A stretch of 64,000 bases of DNA from Streptomyces peucetius (lineage in GTDB: Bacteria; Actinomycetota; Actinomycetes; Streptomycetales; Streptomycetaceae), in assembly GCF_025854275.1 (NCBI RefSeq), contig NZ_CP107567.1, forward strand, positions 7,564,001 through 7,628,000. Direction: 5' to 3'. Shown in pieces: positions 19,335 to 27,924 of the stretch (the first letter of the stretch is position 1; each line of letters starts with the position of its first letter). Below the pieces are notes generated by a model. The model was not told the DNA's origin. It searched no databases and worked only from the letters and a program-made list of their open reading frames with translations. The position numbers were made by a program, and so were the translations under genes.

Positions 19335-20818
19335 ACCAGCCCGATCACGACCTCCTCGCCGCCCCCGGCCCGCTCTTCCTCATACCCCACGCCGTCCTGC
19401 TCCCCGAAGGCCCTGCCGAGGGCTGCGCGGTCGTGGTCGACGACGGCCGTTTCGAGGCGGTCGGACCCGCGGACGAGCTCGAGTGCAGATATCCGCAGCT
19501 CCGCGCCGTACGGATGCCCGGCCGACTGCTGATGCCCGGCTTCGTCGACGCCCACCACCACCTCACGCAGAGCTTCGGTTCCGCGCTGGCCTTCGGGGAG
19601 CCCTCGGAGATCTTCCGCCGGGTCTGGGTGCCGCTGGAGGGCGCACTGGACGAGGAATCGGCCTACACGGCAGCCAAGTTGGCGGCACTCGAGGCACTGC
19701 GCGGCGGGTTTACCACCGTCGCCGACGCCGGCACCCGCGCCGGCGTCGATGTGGACGTGGTCGCCTCCGCCGCGCGCGACGCCGGGATCCGCTGTGTCCT
19801 CGGGCTCGTCTGCAGCGACGCGGAGGGCGCAGAGGACGCCGGCCCCGGCGTCCTCGAGAGGGCAGAAAAGCACCTCGTGCGCTACGCCGGCGACCCGCTC
19901 GTCCACCCCTCCCTCGCCGTCTCCGTCCCGGAGGCGGCCACCGACCGCACCCTGCACGTCACCGCCCGACTGGCGGCGGAAGCCGGGGCCGTCGTCCAGA
20001 TCCACGTCAACGAGCACCTCGCCGGAGTGGAGCGCTCGCTCGTACGGAACGGGCTGCGCCCCCTCGAACACCTCCACCGTATCGGCGCGCTCGGCCCCCA
20101 ACTGCTGGCCGCGCACGCCACCCTCCTCACGCCGCGCGAGCTCACCCTCCTCGCCGACACCGGGACCGCGGTCAGCTACAACCCCGTCGCCAGCGCCTGG
20201 AAGGGCAACGCCGTCGCGCCCGCCACCGCCATGGCCGAGCGCGGCATCCGCTTCGGGCTCGGAACCGACGGGACCCGCGGCGACGGGTTCCGGCTCGCGG
20301 AGGCCGCCGAGTTCGCCCAGCGGCTCGCGTACGGGCTGGTCACCGGCGACTCGTCGTGCGGCGCCGGCTGGACCTGGCTGGAGCACGCCACGCGCGGCGG
20401 CGCGGACGCGGTCGGTCTCGGCGCCCGCACCGGCACCGTCGCAGAGGGCCTGGCGGCCGACTTCCTCCTCGTCGACGTCGAGACGCCGGAGCTCGCGCTC
20501 TCCTGGGACCTGCCGTGGGAGCTCGTCCGGCGCGGCAACCGGGACCAGATCACGGCCGTGTTCGTCGCCGGGCGTCTGCGCATGTGGCGCGGACTGCCCG
20601 CCGACTGGGACGGCCCCGCGCTCGTGCGGCGGGCCGCGGAACTGGCCCGTGCCACCGTGGCGAAGGCACCCATCACGCGGGTGCACCCCACCTCCACAGC
20701 GGCGCGTGGGCTGAGCCGGTCACGGGAGCCCGGCCGGCCGGGGGTGCCGAACCGTTCGCCGGACGGGAGCACGGTGGCGCGGGAATCCTCCGCGCAGGAC
20801 CGGAGCCCGGCACAGTGA
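19331..20818 (+). CDS. Guanine/8-oxoguanine deaminase-like amidohydrolase
   Basis: 495 residues, starting in an ATGA overlap with the permease. Metal ligands of the amidohydrolase superfamily are visible: PGFVDAHHHLTQ (HxH), VQIHVNEH, LLAAHATLL and GLGTDGTRGD. The order and spacing fit the AtzA/TrzN/guanine-deaminase/8-oxoguanine-deaminase branch, which hydrolytically removes an amino group from a heteroaromatic ring. The last 40 residues are low-complexity and probably disordered. Context with an NCS2 permease favours a purine base as substrate; it could also be an aminohydrolase for another N-heterocycle. Confidence 0.87.
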   Translation: MNQPDHDLLAAPGPLFLIPHAVLLPEGPAEGCAVVVDDGRFEAVGPADELECRYPQLRAVRMPGRLLMPGFVDAHHHLTQSFGSALAFGEPSEIFRRVWVPLEGALDEESAYTAAKLAALEALRGGFTTVADAGTRAGVDVDVVASAARDAGIRCVLGLVCSDAEGAEDAGPGVLERAEKHLVRYAGDPLVHPSLAVSVPEAATDRTLHVTARLAAEAGAVVQIHVNEHLAGVERSLVRNGLRPLEHLHRIGALGPQLLAAHATLLTPRELTLLADTGTAVSYNPVASAWKGNAVAPATAMAERGIRFGLGTDGTRGDGFRLAEAAEFAQRLAYGLVTGDSSCGAGWTWLEHATRGGADAVGLGARTGTVAEGLAADFLLVDVETPELALSWDLPWELVRRGNRDQITAVFVAGRLRMWRGLPADWDGPALVRRAAELARATVAKAPITRVHPTSTAARGLSRSREPGRPGVPNRSPDGSTVARESSAQDRSPAQ

Positions 20819-21525
20819 GTGCCGAGACGCTGGCGGTCCTCGCCGTCACGGTGGCCGTCGCCGCGTTCGTGCAGGGCAGCAGCGGGCTCGGGTTCGCCCT
20901 GATCGTCGCGCCCGTGGCCGGGATCCTCGACCCCGGCCTGCTCCCGGTCTTCGTGCTGGCGTCCATGATCCCGCTCAACGTGTACGTCGCCTGGCGCGAG
21001 CGGGCGTCGCTCGACCTGCGCGGTGCGGGCTGGATCACCGGGGCACGGCTCGCCGCCACCCCGGCGGGGCTGGGGCTGCTCTGGCTGGTGCCGGAACGCA
21101 GCCTCGGCCTCCTCGTGGGGGTCGCCACGGTGCTCGCGGCCGTCGTGAGTCTGGCCGCGCCCGCCTTCACGCCCGGCAGGGTGGCCTATGTCGGTGCGGG
21201 AGCGGTGACCGGGCTGACGGAGACCGCGACCGGCGTCGGCGGGCCGCCGCTCGCGCTGGTCTACCAGCACCGGCCGCCGGCCGAGCTGCGCTCCACCGTG
21301 GCCGCGTGCTTCCTCATCGGCGAAGTGGCCTCGCTCGTCCTGCTCTTCGCGGCGGGCAAGGCGCAGGCGACGGATCTCGGGCATGCGGCTGCGCTGCTGC
21401 CGGCGATCGCCGCCGGTGCCTGGCTGAGCCGCCTGGTGCACCACCGACTGGACGCGCGCCGGATGCGGCTGTTCGTCCTCGTCTTCGCGCTGGTCTCGGG
21501 GTGCGTCCTGATGCTCGGCCTCTGA
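20815..21525 (+). CDS. TauE/SafE-family membrane transporter
   Basis: 236 residues from GTG 20815, overlapping the upstream stop (GTGA). About seven to eight hydrophobic segments with the family hallmark GSSGLGFALIVAP at the N-terminus and the related GLTETATGVGGPPLAL in the middle, the two halves of an internal duplication. TauE/SafE proteins export small anions such as sulfite, sulfoacetate or organic acids. Translational coupling to the deaminase implies a role in the same pathway, for example exporting or importing an acidic purine product; this is inference. Confidence 0.87.
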   Translation: MSAETLAVLAVTVAVAAFVQGSSGLGFALIVAPVAGILDPGLLPVFVLASMIPLNVYVAWRERASLDLRGAGWITGARLAATPAGLGLLWLVPERSLGLLVGVATVLAAVVSLAAPAFTPGRVAYVGAGAVTGLTETATGVGGPPLALVYQHRPPAELRSTVAACFLIGEVASLVLLFAAGKAQATDLGHAAALLPAIAAGAWLSRLVHHRLDARRMRLFVLVFALVSGCVLMLGL

Positions 21526-21584
21526 CCGCCGGCGACTGCCGGACCGGCCGCCTCAGGCCGATCCGGCAGGTCCGTCGGCCGGTT

Positions 21585-22628
21585 TCACACCGTGCGCGGT
21601 TCCCGCGCCGACGATGCCCGCGCGACGACCCGCGGTTCGGGCGGCACCGCCACCGCCGGGGTGGCGGTGTCGCCGCGCAGCCGCCCGAGCAGCAACTCCA
21701 CCGCGTCGGACGCCGCCCGGTCCAGATGCAGGTCGACCGCCGTCAGCGGCGGCTCGCAGGTGCGGGCCCGCAGACCGTCGTACCGGGTGACGACCATGAC
21801 GTCGTCCGGTACGGTCCGTCCGCTGTCCCGGATCGCCCGGACCGCACCTACCGCGAAGGCGTCCACCAGTGCGCAGACCGCGTCCACCTCGGGATGCTCG
21901 GCGAGAAGTGCGGCGCACCGCTCGTACCCCGCCTGCTCGCCGCCCGACTCGGGGGCCCTCGCCACGACCGGTGTCCAGCCGCGCTCCTCGGCGACGCGTT
22001 CGTACGCGGCGAGCGCGTCGACGGACGAGTGCCGGGAACCGGAGCCGATGATCAGCGCCGGCCGCTGTGCGCCCTGCTCGTGAAGGTGGGTCAGCAGCAG
22101 CTCCGCGACGCGCCCGCCGCGCAGATCGACGTACGGCGCGTCGTCGCCGGGCGACACCGGCCTGCCGAGCGTCACGTACGGCAGGCCCCGCTCCCGCAGC
22201 TGCGCCGCCGCCACGTCGTCGGCGTCCGGCTCGACGACGATGGCCCCGTCGATGTCGACCGAGTAGAGGGCGGAGCCGGACTGCACGGGCGGTACGAGCA
22301 CCAGCGCGTAGCCGTGCAGCAGGGCGCTCTCCGCGGCCGCGGCGGCGACCTCCATGTAGAAGCCGAGCCGTGACGGGCCGCCCGCCACCGCGAACGGCAT
22401 GGAGGAGGCGAGCGCGATGGCCTTCGCCTGCCCGCGTCGCAGCCGCTGCGCCCGGAGATTGGGGCGGTAGCCGAGCTCGGCGGCGACCTGCTTGATGCGT
22501 TCCCGGGTCCGGGGATCGACCTTGCCGAGCCCGTTGAGGGCGTGCGACACGGTCGTGCGTGAGACACCGGCGACGCGTGCGACGTCGGCGATCGTCGGCG
22601 GTCTCGAGCCGGAACCGGACGTGGGCAT
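21585..22628 (-). CDS. LacI-family transcriptional regulator
   Basis: 347 residues. The N-terminal HTH and hinge helix are textbook: PTIADVARVAGVSRTTVSHA then RPNLRAQRLRRG. The effector domain has the periplasmic-binding-protein fold with IDGAIVVEP, RPALIIGSGSRHSS and DDVMVVTRYDG. It is divergent from the GH109-like gene, so that gene and its neighbour are the first candidate targets; the intergenic dyad TGTT-CGT-AACA is a possible site. The double CCAAATCGATTTGG upstream of the purine permease, a few kb away, also has LacI-like symmetry. Effector unknown. Confidence 0.93.
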   Translation of the reverse strand: MPTSGSGSRPPTIADVARVAGVSRTTVSHALNGLGKVDPRTRERIKQVAAELGYRPNLRAQRLRRGQAKAIALASSMPFAVAGGPSRLGFYMEVAAAAAESALLHGYALVLVPPVQSGSALYSVDIDGAIVVEPDADDVAAAQLRERGLPYVTLGRPVSPGDDAPYVDLRGGRVAELLLTHLHEQGAQRPALIIGSGSRHSSVDALAAYERVAEERGWTPVVARAPESGGEQAGYERCAALLAEHPEVDAVCALVDAFAVGAVRAIRDSGRTVPDDVMVVTRYDGLRARTCEPPLTAVDLHLDRAASDAVELLLGRLRGDTATPAVAVPPEPRVVARASSAREPRTV

Positions 22629-22768
22629 CGGCGCTGACGCTCCTCGGTGAGGGGACGGTGACGCGACCATCTTCGCCGAACTGGCGCGCCGTGTGGCAGC
22701 CGGGCCGTTCCGGAAGACGCGAGGGCGGCCACGTGGTGCTTCGTGATCACAGGAGCCATGCTTGTTCT

Positions 22769-22779
22769 TGTTCGTAACA
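22769..22779. promoter_or_regulatory. Small dyad between LacI and GH109 genes
   Basis: TGTTCGTAACA (TGTT-CGT-AACA), extendable to CTTGTTCGTAACAG with mismatches, lies about 100 bp upstream of the secreted enzyme. A TTGACA hexamer follows at 22799-22804, but no good -10 is seen downstream. Confidence 0.3.
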
Positions 22780-22875
22780 GCGCCCTTATGAACATCTATT
22801 GACATGCCATCGCCGGTCCCGCCAGAGTCTTCCCCGCCAGTGATGCCGAATCGCGGACCCGAGGAGCGTTCCCTC

Positions 22876-24312
22876 ATGCCCGAAATTCCCGCAGTCTCAC
22901 GCCGCTTGCTTCTGGGAGGAGCTCTGGCCACCGGGGCGCTGGCGGCCCGTGTCGGCTCCGCGCAGGCGGCGCCCCTCGCCACCGGCGCGGCGGCACCGAC
23001 CCCCACGCCCCGGCGCAGCCCGGGCCAGAAGACCATGGTCGATGTGCCCTACGACGTCCACAGGACCGTCCGCGTCGGTGTGATCGGCCTCGGCAACCGG
23101 GGCTCCGGCATGAGCGAGGGCTGGTCCGTCGTCCCCGGCTGCACGGTCACCGCCGTCTGCGACATCCGCGCCGACCGCGCGAAGCGCACCGCCGACCGGC
23201 TGGCGGCGCAGGGCAGGCCGCGCCCCGCCGAGTACGGGGGTTCCGACGAGTCGTACGCGCAGATGCTGCGGCGCGACGACATCGACCTCGTCTACATCGC
23301 CACGCCCTGGGAGTTCCACTACCGCCAGGGCAAGGACGCGCTGCTGGCCGGTAAGCACGTCATCGTCGAACTGCCCATCGCCACCGAGCTGGACGAGCTC
23401 TGGGACCTCGTCGACACCTCCGAGCGCACCCGCCGGCATTTGATGCTCTCGGAGAACTGCTCCTACGGCCGCAACGAACTGGCGATGCTGAAGATGGCGC
23501 ACGAGGGCCTGTTCGGCGACGTCACCAACGGCCACGGCGGCTACCTGCACGACCTGCGCGCCCTGCTCTTCTCCGACACGTACTACACCGACGCGTGGCG
23601 CCGTCTCTGGCACACCCGCAGCACCGCCTCCTTCTACGCGATGCACGGCCTCGCGCCGGTCGCCGCGGCCATGGACATCAACCGCGGCGACCGCATGACG
23701 GTGCTGCGGGCCACCGCGACCGAGCCCAAGGGCCTCGCCGACTACCGCGAGCGGTTCGTCCCGAGGTCCCACCCCTCGTGGAACGAGACCTACATCAACG
23801 GTGACCTGGTCACCTGTCTGATCGACACCGCGAAGGGCCGGGTCATCAGGGCCGAGCACGACGTGAGCTCGCCCCGCCCGTACAGCCGGATCAACAGCCT
23901 CGCGGGCAGCCGTGGCATCTTCGAGGACTACACGGGCACCTCGACGACCGGCGGGCGGATCTACGTCGAGCCCGACCACAGCGGGCACTCCTGGCGCGAC
24001 TTCGACACCTACCGCAAGGAGTTCGACCACTGGCTCTGGAAGAAGATCGGCGACGACGCCGCGAACAACGGCGGCCACGGCGGCATGGACTACGTACTGC
24101 AGTGGCGCACGGTCCAGCTGATGCGGGCCGGGCTCGTTCCCGACATCGACGTGTACGACTCCGCCGCCTGGTGCGCGCCGGTACCCCTGAGCGTCAAGTC
24201 CCTCGCGGCCGGCGGCCGTCCGGTCGAGATCCCGGACTTCACCCGGGGCTCCTGGGTGAATCTGCGCATGGGCCTCGACTCCCGTACCTCCGAGATGCCC
24301 CCCGTCGCCTGA
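22876..24312 (+). CDS. Secreted Gfo/Idh/MocA-type protein, GH109-like (alpha-N-acetylgalactosaminidase)
   Basis: 478 residues from ATG with GAGGAG ahead. Twin-arginine signal SRRLLLGGALATGAL, then a Rossmann domain VRVGVIGLGNRGSGMSEGW binding NAD, VCDIRADRAKRTAD, and the C-terminal domain with YYTDAWRRLWHTRSTASFY, MHGLAPVAAAMDINRGDRM. The last motifs and the export signal resemble family GH109, which uses NAD+ and a redox elimination mechanism to release alpha-linked GalNAc. The downstream amino-sugar importer and kinases support this. It is weaker evidence than a biochemical test: other exported Gfo/Idh oxidoreductases share this fold. Confidence 0.8.
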   Translation: MPEIPAVSRRLLLGGALATGALAARVGSAQAAPLATGAAAPTPTPRRSPGQKTMVDVPYDVHRTVRVGVIGLGNRGSGMSEGWSVVPGCTVTAVCDIRADRAKRTADRLAAQGRPRPAEYGGSDESYAQMLRRDDIDLVYIATPWEFHYRQGKDALLAGKHVIVELPIATELDELWDLVDTSERTRRHLMLSENCSYGRNELAMLKMAHEGLFGDVTNGHGGYLHDLRALLFSDTYYTDAWRRLWHTRSTASFYAMHGLAPVAAAMDINRGDRMTVLRATATEPKGLADYRERFVPRSHPSWNETYINGDLVTCLIDTAKGRVIRAEHDVSSPRPYSRINSLAGSRGIFEDYTGTSTTGGRIYVEPDHSGHSWRDFDTYRKEFDHWLWKKIGDDAANNGGHGGMDYVLQWRTVQLMRAGLVPDIDVYDSAAWCAPVPLSVKSLAAGGRPVEIPDFTRGSWVNLRMGLDSRTSEMPPVA

Positions 24313-24350
24313 GTGTCCCCACTCGGGCGGCCCGAACGAAGGAGCAGTCA

Positions 24351-25349
24351 GTGAGACCAGCCGGACTGATCACGTCTCTCAGAGCCATGGCGGTGGCGGC
24401 GGCGGTGCTGCTCGTCCCCGCACCCGCCGCGGTCGCCGCCGAACCGGAGCCTGCCCCGGCCGCCGCGGCGACCGAGGTGACGATATCGCCCGTCGACCTG
24501 GACGGGCCGGCCATCTCGACGGTGAAGGTGACCGTCAAGAACGCCGGACCCGACCGGATGCGGTCCCTGGAGGTGTCGTTCGCGGGGCCGGTCGGCTGGG
24601 CCGTCCAGCCGTCCGTGCGCAGCGTCGACGGGACGTTCGCCGCGGGAGCCACAGCCGCCGCCGAGTTCCGGATCCAGGTGCCGGAGCAGCGTTCCGGGTT
24701 CACCGTGCGGACCTTCACCGCGACGGCCACCTACAAGGGCGGTGACGGGGCCGGCTCCGCGACGGGAACCCGGACCCAGACCAGCGGCACCCCGCTGGCG
24801 GACCTCGCCGCCGCCTACAACAACGTGGGCGTCACCGACGAGAGCAACACCGCGCCGGGCAACTACGACGGCGACGGCAACAGCTTCTCGGCGCAGAAGC
24901 TCGCCGATGCGGGGCTGACCCCGGGCGGCCGGGTCCAGGCGCTGGGCGCCGAACTGACGTGGCCGGACGCGGCACCGGGCACCAAGGGCAACGTCTCCAG
25001 TGCCGGCCAGGCGATCAGCATGAGCGGCCAGGGGAGCAAGCTGGTGTTCCTCGGCTCCGGTGTCACCAGTGGGGCGGTCGGCAATGCCACGGTGTACTAC
25101 ACGGACGGCACCAGCAGCACCGGCTCGTTCGGCTTCCCCAACTGGTCGTTCGACCCGGCCGACGCCCACGGCGCGACGCTGGTCGCCTCGTCCGACGGCC
25201 GCAACCGGCCCAGCGGGTACGGGAACGCGGGCATCGCCTACCGGATCTTCGCCCACTCGATCCCGGTGGATTCCGCGAAGCAGGTCGAGTTCGTGGTCCT
25301 GCCGAGCAACGGGAACATCCACGTCTTCGACATGGCCCTCGCTCCCTGA
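24351..25349 (+). CDS. Secreted NEW3/NPCBM-type carbohydrate-associated protein
   Basis: 332 residues, GTG start with AAGGAG. Sec signal peptide (AVAAAVLLVPAPAAVAAEP), then an immunoglobulin-like NEW3 domain (about residues 45-140: STVKVTVKNAGPDRMRSLEV) and a C-terminal beta-sandwich beginning LADLAAAYNNVGVTDESNTA, a module seen at the ends of actinobacterial glycoside hydrolases. There is no catalytic domain, so it probably binds a polymer. Only 38 bp separate it from the GH109-like gene; the two secreted proteins are likely co-expressed and act together on an extracellular glycan. Confidence 0.82.
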   Translation: MRPAGLITSLRAMAVAAAVLLVPAPAAVAAEPEPAPAAAATEVTISPVDLDGPAISTVKVTVKNAGPDRMRSLEVSFAGPVGWAVQPSVRSVDGTFAAGATAAAEFRIQVPEQRSGFTVRTFTATATYKGGDGAGSATGTRTQTSGTPLADLAAAYNNVGVTDESNTAPGNYDGDGNSFSAQKLADAGLTPGGRVQALGAELTWPDAAPGTKGNVSSAGQAISMSGQGSKLVFLGSGVTSGAVGNATVYYTDGTSSTGSFGFPNWSFDPADAHGATLVASSDGRNRPSGYGNAGIAYRIFAHSIPVDSAKQVEFVVLPSNGNIHVFDMALAP

Positions 25350-25390
25350 CGCGTCCTCCTTCCCCGACGCGTCCGGGTGACCGGACACCG

Positions 25391-25487
25391 GCCCCCCCCC
25401 CCCCCGGGCCCCCCCCCCCCCCCCCCCCCCCCGGCGGGGGGGCCCCCCCCCCGGGGCCCCCCCCCCCCCCCGCCGGGCCCCCCCGCC
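25391..25487. repeat. Homopolymeric C-tract region, probable assembly artefact
   Basis: About 97 bases consisting of long C runs (up to some 24) broken by short GG/GGGG blocks. Nothing else in the window resembles it, and such tracts are typical of base-calling failure or a forced join across a gap. It lies exactly between the secreted-enzyme operon and the DeoR gene, so sequence may be missing here. Confidence 0.8.
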
Positions 25488-25500
25488 GGTGGTGGCCGCG

Positions 25501-26313
25501 TCAGACGGCGTGGACCTTGATGCCCGCCTCGGTGAGCCGGGCCGCCATCTCGGCGGGCAGCGCCGAGTCGGTCACCAGGACGTCGATTCGGTCCAGGCCG
25601 CAGATCCTGGCGAAGGCGCGCTTGCCCATCTTCGACGAGTCGGTGACCACGACGACGCGGCGCGCCCGCTCGGCGAAGAGCCGGCTGATGCTGGCCTCGT
25701 CCTCCTGGTGGGTCATCAGGCCCAGCTGCGGGTCGACGCCGTCGACCCCGAGGACGGCGACGTCGAGGACCACCTCGTTCAGCACCCCGACGGTCAGGGG
25801 GCCGACGAGCTCGTAGGTCTGGGGCCGGGCCACGCCGCCGGTGACCACGATCTTGATCTGGGGGCGCACGGCGAGCTCACCGGCGATGTTGAGCGCGTTG
25901 GTGACGACGGTGAGCGACGGGGCGGAGGCGTCCGACGACTCCCGACGCCCTCCTCCCGTGCCGCCACCGCCCGCGCGCAGCGCCAGGGCCCGTGCCACCT
26001 CGGTCGTGGTGGTGCCCCCGTTGAGGCCCACCACATCGCCCTGGCCGATGAGTTCGGCGACGGCCGCGGCGATGCGCTGCTTCTCGGAGGCGTGCCGGGA
26101 GGACTTGTAACGCAGGGGCAGCTCGTAGGAGACGCCGTGTGCGACGGCTCCGCCACGGGTGCGGACCAGCATCTGCTGCTCGGCGAGCTCGTCGAGATCC
26201 CGCCGGATGGTGGCGGGCGACACCTCGAGGGTCGTCGCGGCGTCCTCGACGTCCAGCCTGCCCTCGGCGGCCAGCAACTCCAGCAGTCTGCTCCACCGCT
26301 CATGTTTGGACAT
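25501..26313 (-). CDS. DeoR/GlpR-family regulator (AgaR-like)
   Basis: 270 residues from ATG at 26313 (AAGGAGT site). N-terminal DeoR HTH: RWSRLLELLAAEGRLDVEDAA...VSPATIRRDLDELAEQ; C-terminal DeoRC sensor with the phosphosugar-binding pattern GLNGGTTTTEVARAL, VVTNALNIAGEL and VTDSSKMGKRAFARI. DeoR proteins respond to sugar phosphates. It is divergent from the ABC/kinase operon across 302 bp, so it is probably its repressor, relieved by an intermediate such as tagatose- or galactosamine-6-phosphate; direct repeats at 26515-26550 are a candidate site. A Gly-rich insert (GGGGTGGG) in the sensor domain is unusual. Confidence 0.9.
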   Translation of the reverse strand: MSKHERWSRLLELLAAEGRLDVEDAATTLEVSPATIRRDLDELAEQQMLVRTRGGAVAHGVSYELPLRYKSSRHASEKQRIAAAVAELIGQGDVVGLNGGTTTTEVARALALRAGGGGTGGGRRESSDASAPSLTVVTNALNIAGELAVRPQIKIVVTGGVARPQTYELVGPLTVGVLNEVVLDVAVLGVDGVDPQLGLMTHQEDEASISRLFAERARRVVVVTDSSKMGKRAFARICGLDRIDVLVTDSALPAEMAARLTEAGIKVHAV

Positions 26314-26514
26314 GTGTCGGACTCCTTCGGGCATCGGTCCTGCGCTCTCGACACGCTAAGGGACGGGGTCGCGAGCACGGGAGCGAGGGCAGCTCTGTGC
26401 GTGAAGCTGATCGTATCCGGCGCTTTCGGAGCAGTCGTCGTCATGAATCGCGGAGCCTTCTTGGCAACGTTCGGGTAACGGCCCCTGGACCCGGCCTGCA
26501 CTCCTGCTGAATAC

Positions 26515-26550
26515 TGCGCGAAACCAAGGATGCTCGGAACTGCTCGAAAG
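26515..26550. promoter_or_regulatory. Candidate DeoR operator: three direct repeats
   Basis: TGCGCGAAAC, TGCTCGGAAC and TGCTCGAAAG start at 26515, 26531 and 26541 (consensus TGCKCGRAAS), about 70-100 bp upstream of the solute-binding protein gene. DeoR-family proteins commonly bind such short direct repeats. A further repeat, TGTGCAG, occurs twice at 26560-26586. Confidence 0.5.
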
Positions 26551-26615
26551 AGCCGTGGATTGTGCAGAATCAATCAGACTGTGCAGCTCCATGTCAGACA
26601 AGGCGGTTAGACGTA

Positions 26616-27881
26616 GTGAACAAGCGAATGATCGTTTTCCCGGCGGCGTGCGTGGCCGGTGCACTTGTCCTCACGGCATGCGGCGGCGGCGCCGGGGAGT
26701 CCGCGGACGGGACGGTGACCCTCAAGCTCGTCGCGGCCGACTACGGCGACAAGGCCTCCAACAGCTCCACCGTGTACTGGAAGGACGTGGCCGAGCGGTT
26801 CGAGGACGCCAACCCCAAGATCAGGATCGATGTCCGGGTCATCAACTGGAACGACATCGACGCGCAGGTCAAGACGATGATCCAGAGTGGCAACATGCCC
26901 GACGTCCTGCAGACCGGCGGCTACGCCGACAAGGTCGCCGACGACCTCCTCCACAAGGCGGAGGACGTGCTCTCCGAGAGCACCCGCGCCAATCTCGTCG
27001 ACACCTTCGCCGAGGCCGGCGAGGTCGACGGCGTGCAGTACGGCATCCCGTTCGTCTCCTCGGCGCGCGCCCTCTTCTACAACAAGAAGATCTTCGCCGC
27101 CGCCGGAATCACCGAAGCACCCAGAACCTGGGACGACGTCAGGTCCGCCGCCGAGCGCATCAAGGCCAAGGCCCCCGGCGTCACGCCGTACGCCCTGCCG
27201 CTCGGCCCGGAGGAGGCACAGGGCGAGAGCCTGATCTGGCAGCTGGGCAACGGCGGCGACTACACCGACGCGCAGGGCGAGTACACACTCGACAGCCCGG
27301 CCAACGTCGAGACCTTCCAGTGGCTGAAGACCAACCTGGTCGGCCCGGGCCTCACCTACGCCAACCCCGCCGCCACCGACCGCAAGACGGCCTTCGCCGA
27401 CTTCGCCGCCGGCAAGGCCGGCATGCTCAACGGCCATCCCTCGCTCATCCAGATGTCCAAGGACGGCAACGTCGACTACGGCGTCGCGCCCATCCCCGGC
27501 AAGGACGGCGCCCTCGACTCCACCCTCGGCGTCGCCGACTGGATGATGGCCTTCAAGGACCGGGGACACAAGGAGGAGATCAGGAAGTTTCTCGACTTCG
27601 CGTACTCCAAGGAGAACACGCTGAAGTTCGACGAGATGTACAACCTGATGCCCGTCACCGAGGACACTCTCGAGGAGATGACCTCCAGCGGCCGGCACAA
27701 GGACCTCGAGCCCTTCTTCGAGCTGCTGCCGAAGGCCTCCTTCTACCCCCTCGGCGACACGACCTGGGACGCGGTCTCCGCCGAGATCAAGAAGAGCGGC
27801 GGCACCGCTGTCAGCGACGACCCGGCCAAGGTGCTGGGCGACCTGCAGAAGAAGGCCGAGCAGGCCGTCGCCGACCAGTAA
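26616..27881 (+). CDS. ABC sugar transporter, solute-binding lipoprotein
   Basis: 421 residues from GTG 26616 (weak ribosome site). Lipoprotein signal with lipobox LTAC, then a family-1 extracellular solute-binding fold: TVTLKLVAADYGDKA..., IDVRVINWNDIDAQVKTMIQSGNMPDVLQTG, and the closing ALFYNKKIFAAAGI and TWDDVRSAAERI motifs. It captures an oligosaccharide or amino sugar outside the membrane and hands it to the two permeases that follow. First gene of a seven-gene operon; ligand inferred to be GalNAc or a related amino sugar from the downstream enzymes. Confidence 0.93.
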   Translation: MNKRMIVFPAACVAGALVLTACGGGAGESADGTVTLKLVAADYGDKASNSSTVYWKDVAERFEDANPKIRIDVRVINWNDIDAQVKTMIQSGNMPDVLQTGGYADKVADDLLHKAEDVLSESTRANLVDTFAEAGEVDGVQYGIPFVSSARALFYNKKIFAAAGITEAPRTWDDVRSAAERIKAKAPGVTPYALPLGPEEAQGESLIWQLGNGGDYTDAQGEYTLDSPANVETFQWLKTNLVGPGLTYANPAATDRKTAFADFAAGKAGMLNGHPSLIQMSKDGNVDYGVAPIPGKDGALDSTLGVADWMMAFKDRGHKEEIRKFLDFAYSKENTLKFDEMYNLMPVTEDTLEEMTSSGRHKDLEPFFELLPKASFYPLGDTTWDAVSAEIKKSGGTAVSDDPAKVLGDLQKKAEQAVADQ

Positions 27882-27924
27882 ACCCCGTACGGCACCGAGG
27901 AACAGACACCCGGAAGGCACCCCC

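Noticed and set aside
25391..25487. G-quadruplex or regulatory C-tract
   Set aside because: The long homopolymer runs with irregular G blocks look like an assembly artefact rather than a conserved structure.
26314..26615. DasR (GntR) operator for amino-sugar control
   Set aside because: I looked for the ACTGGTCTAGACCACT-like dre motif and saw no convincing match.
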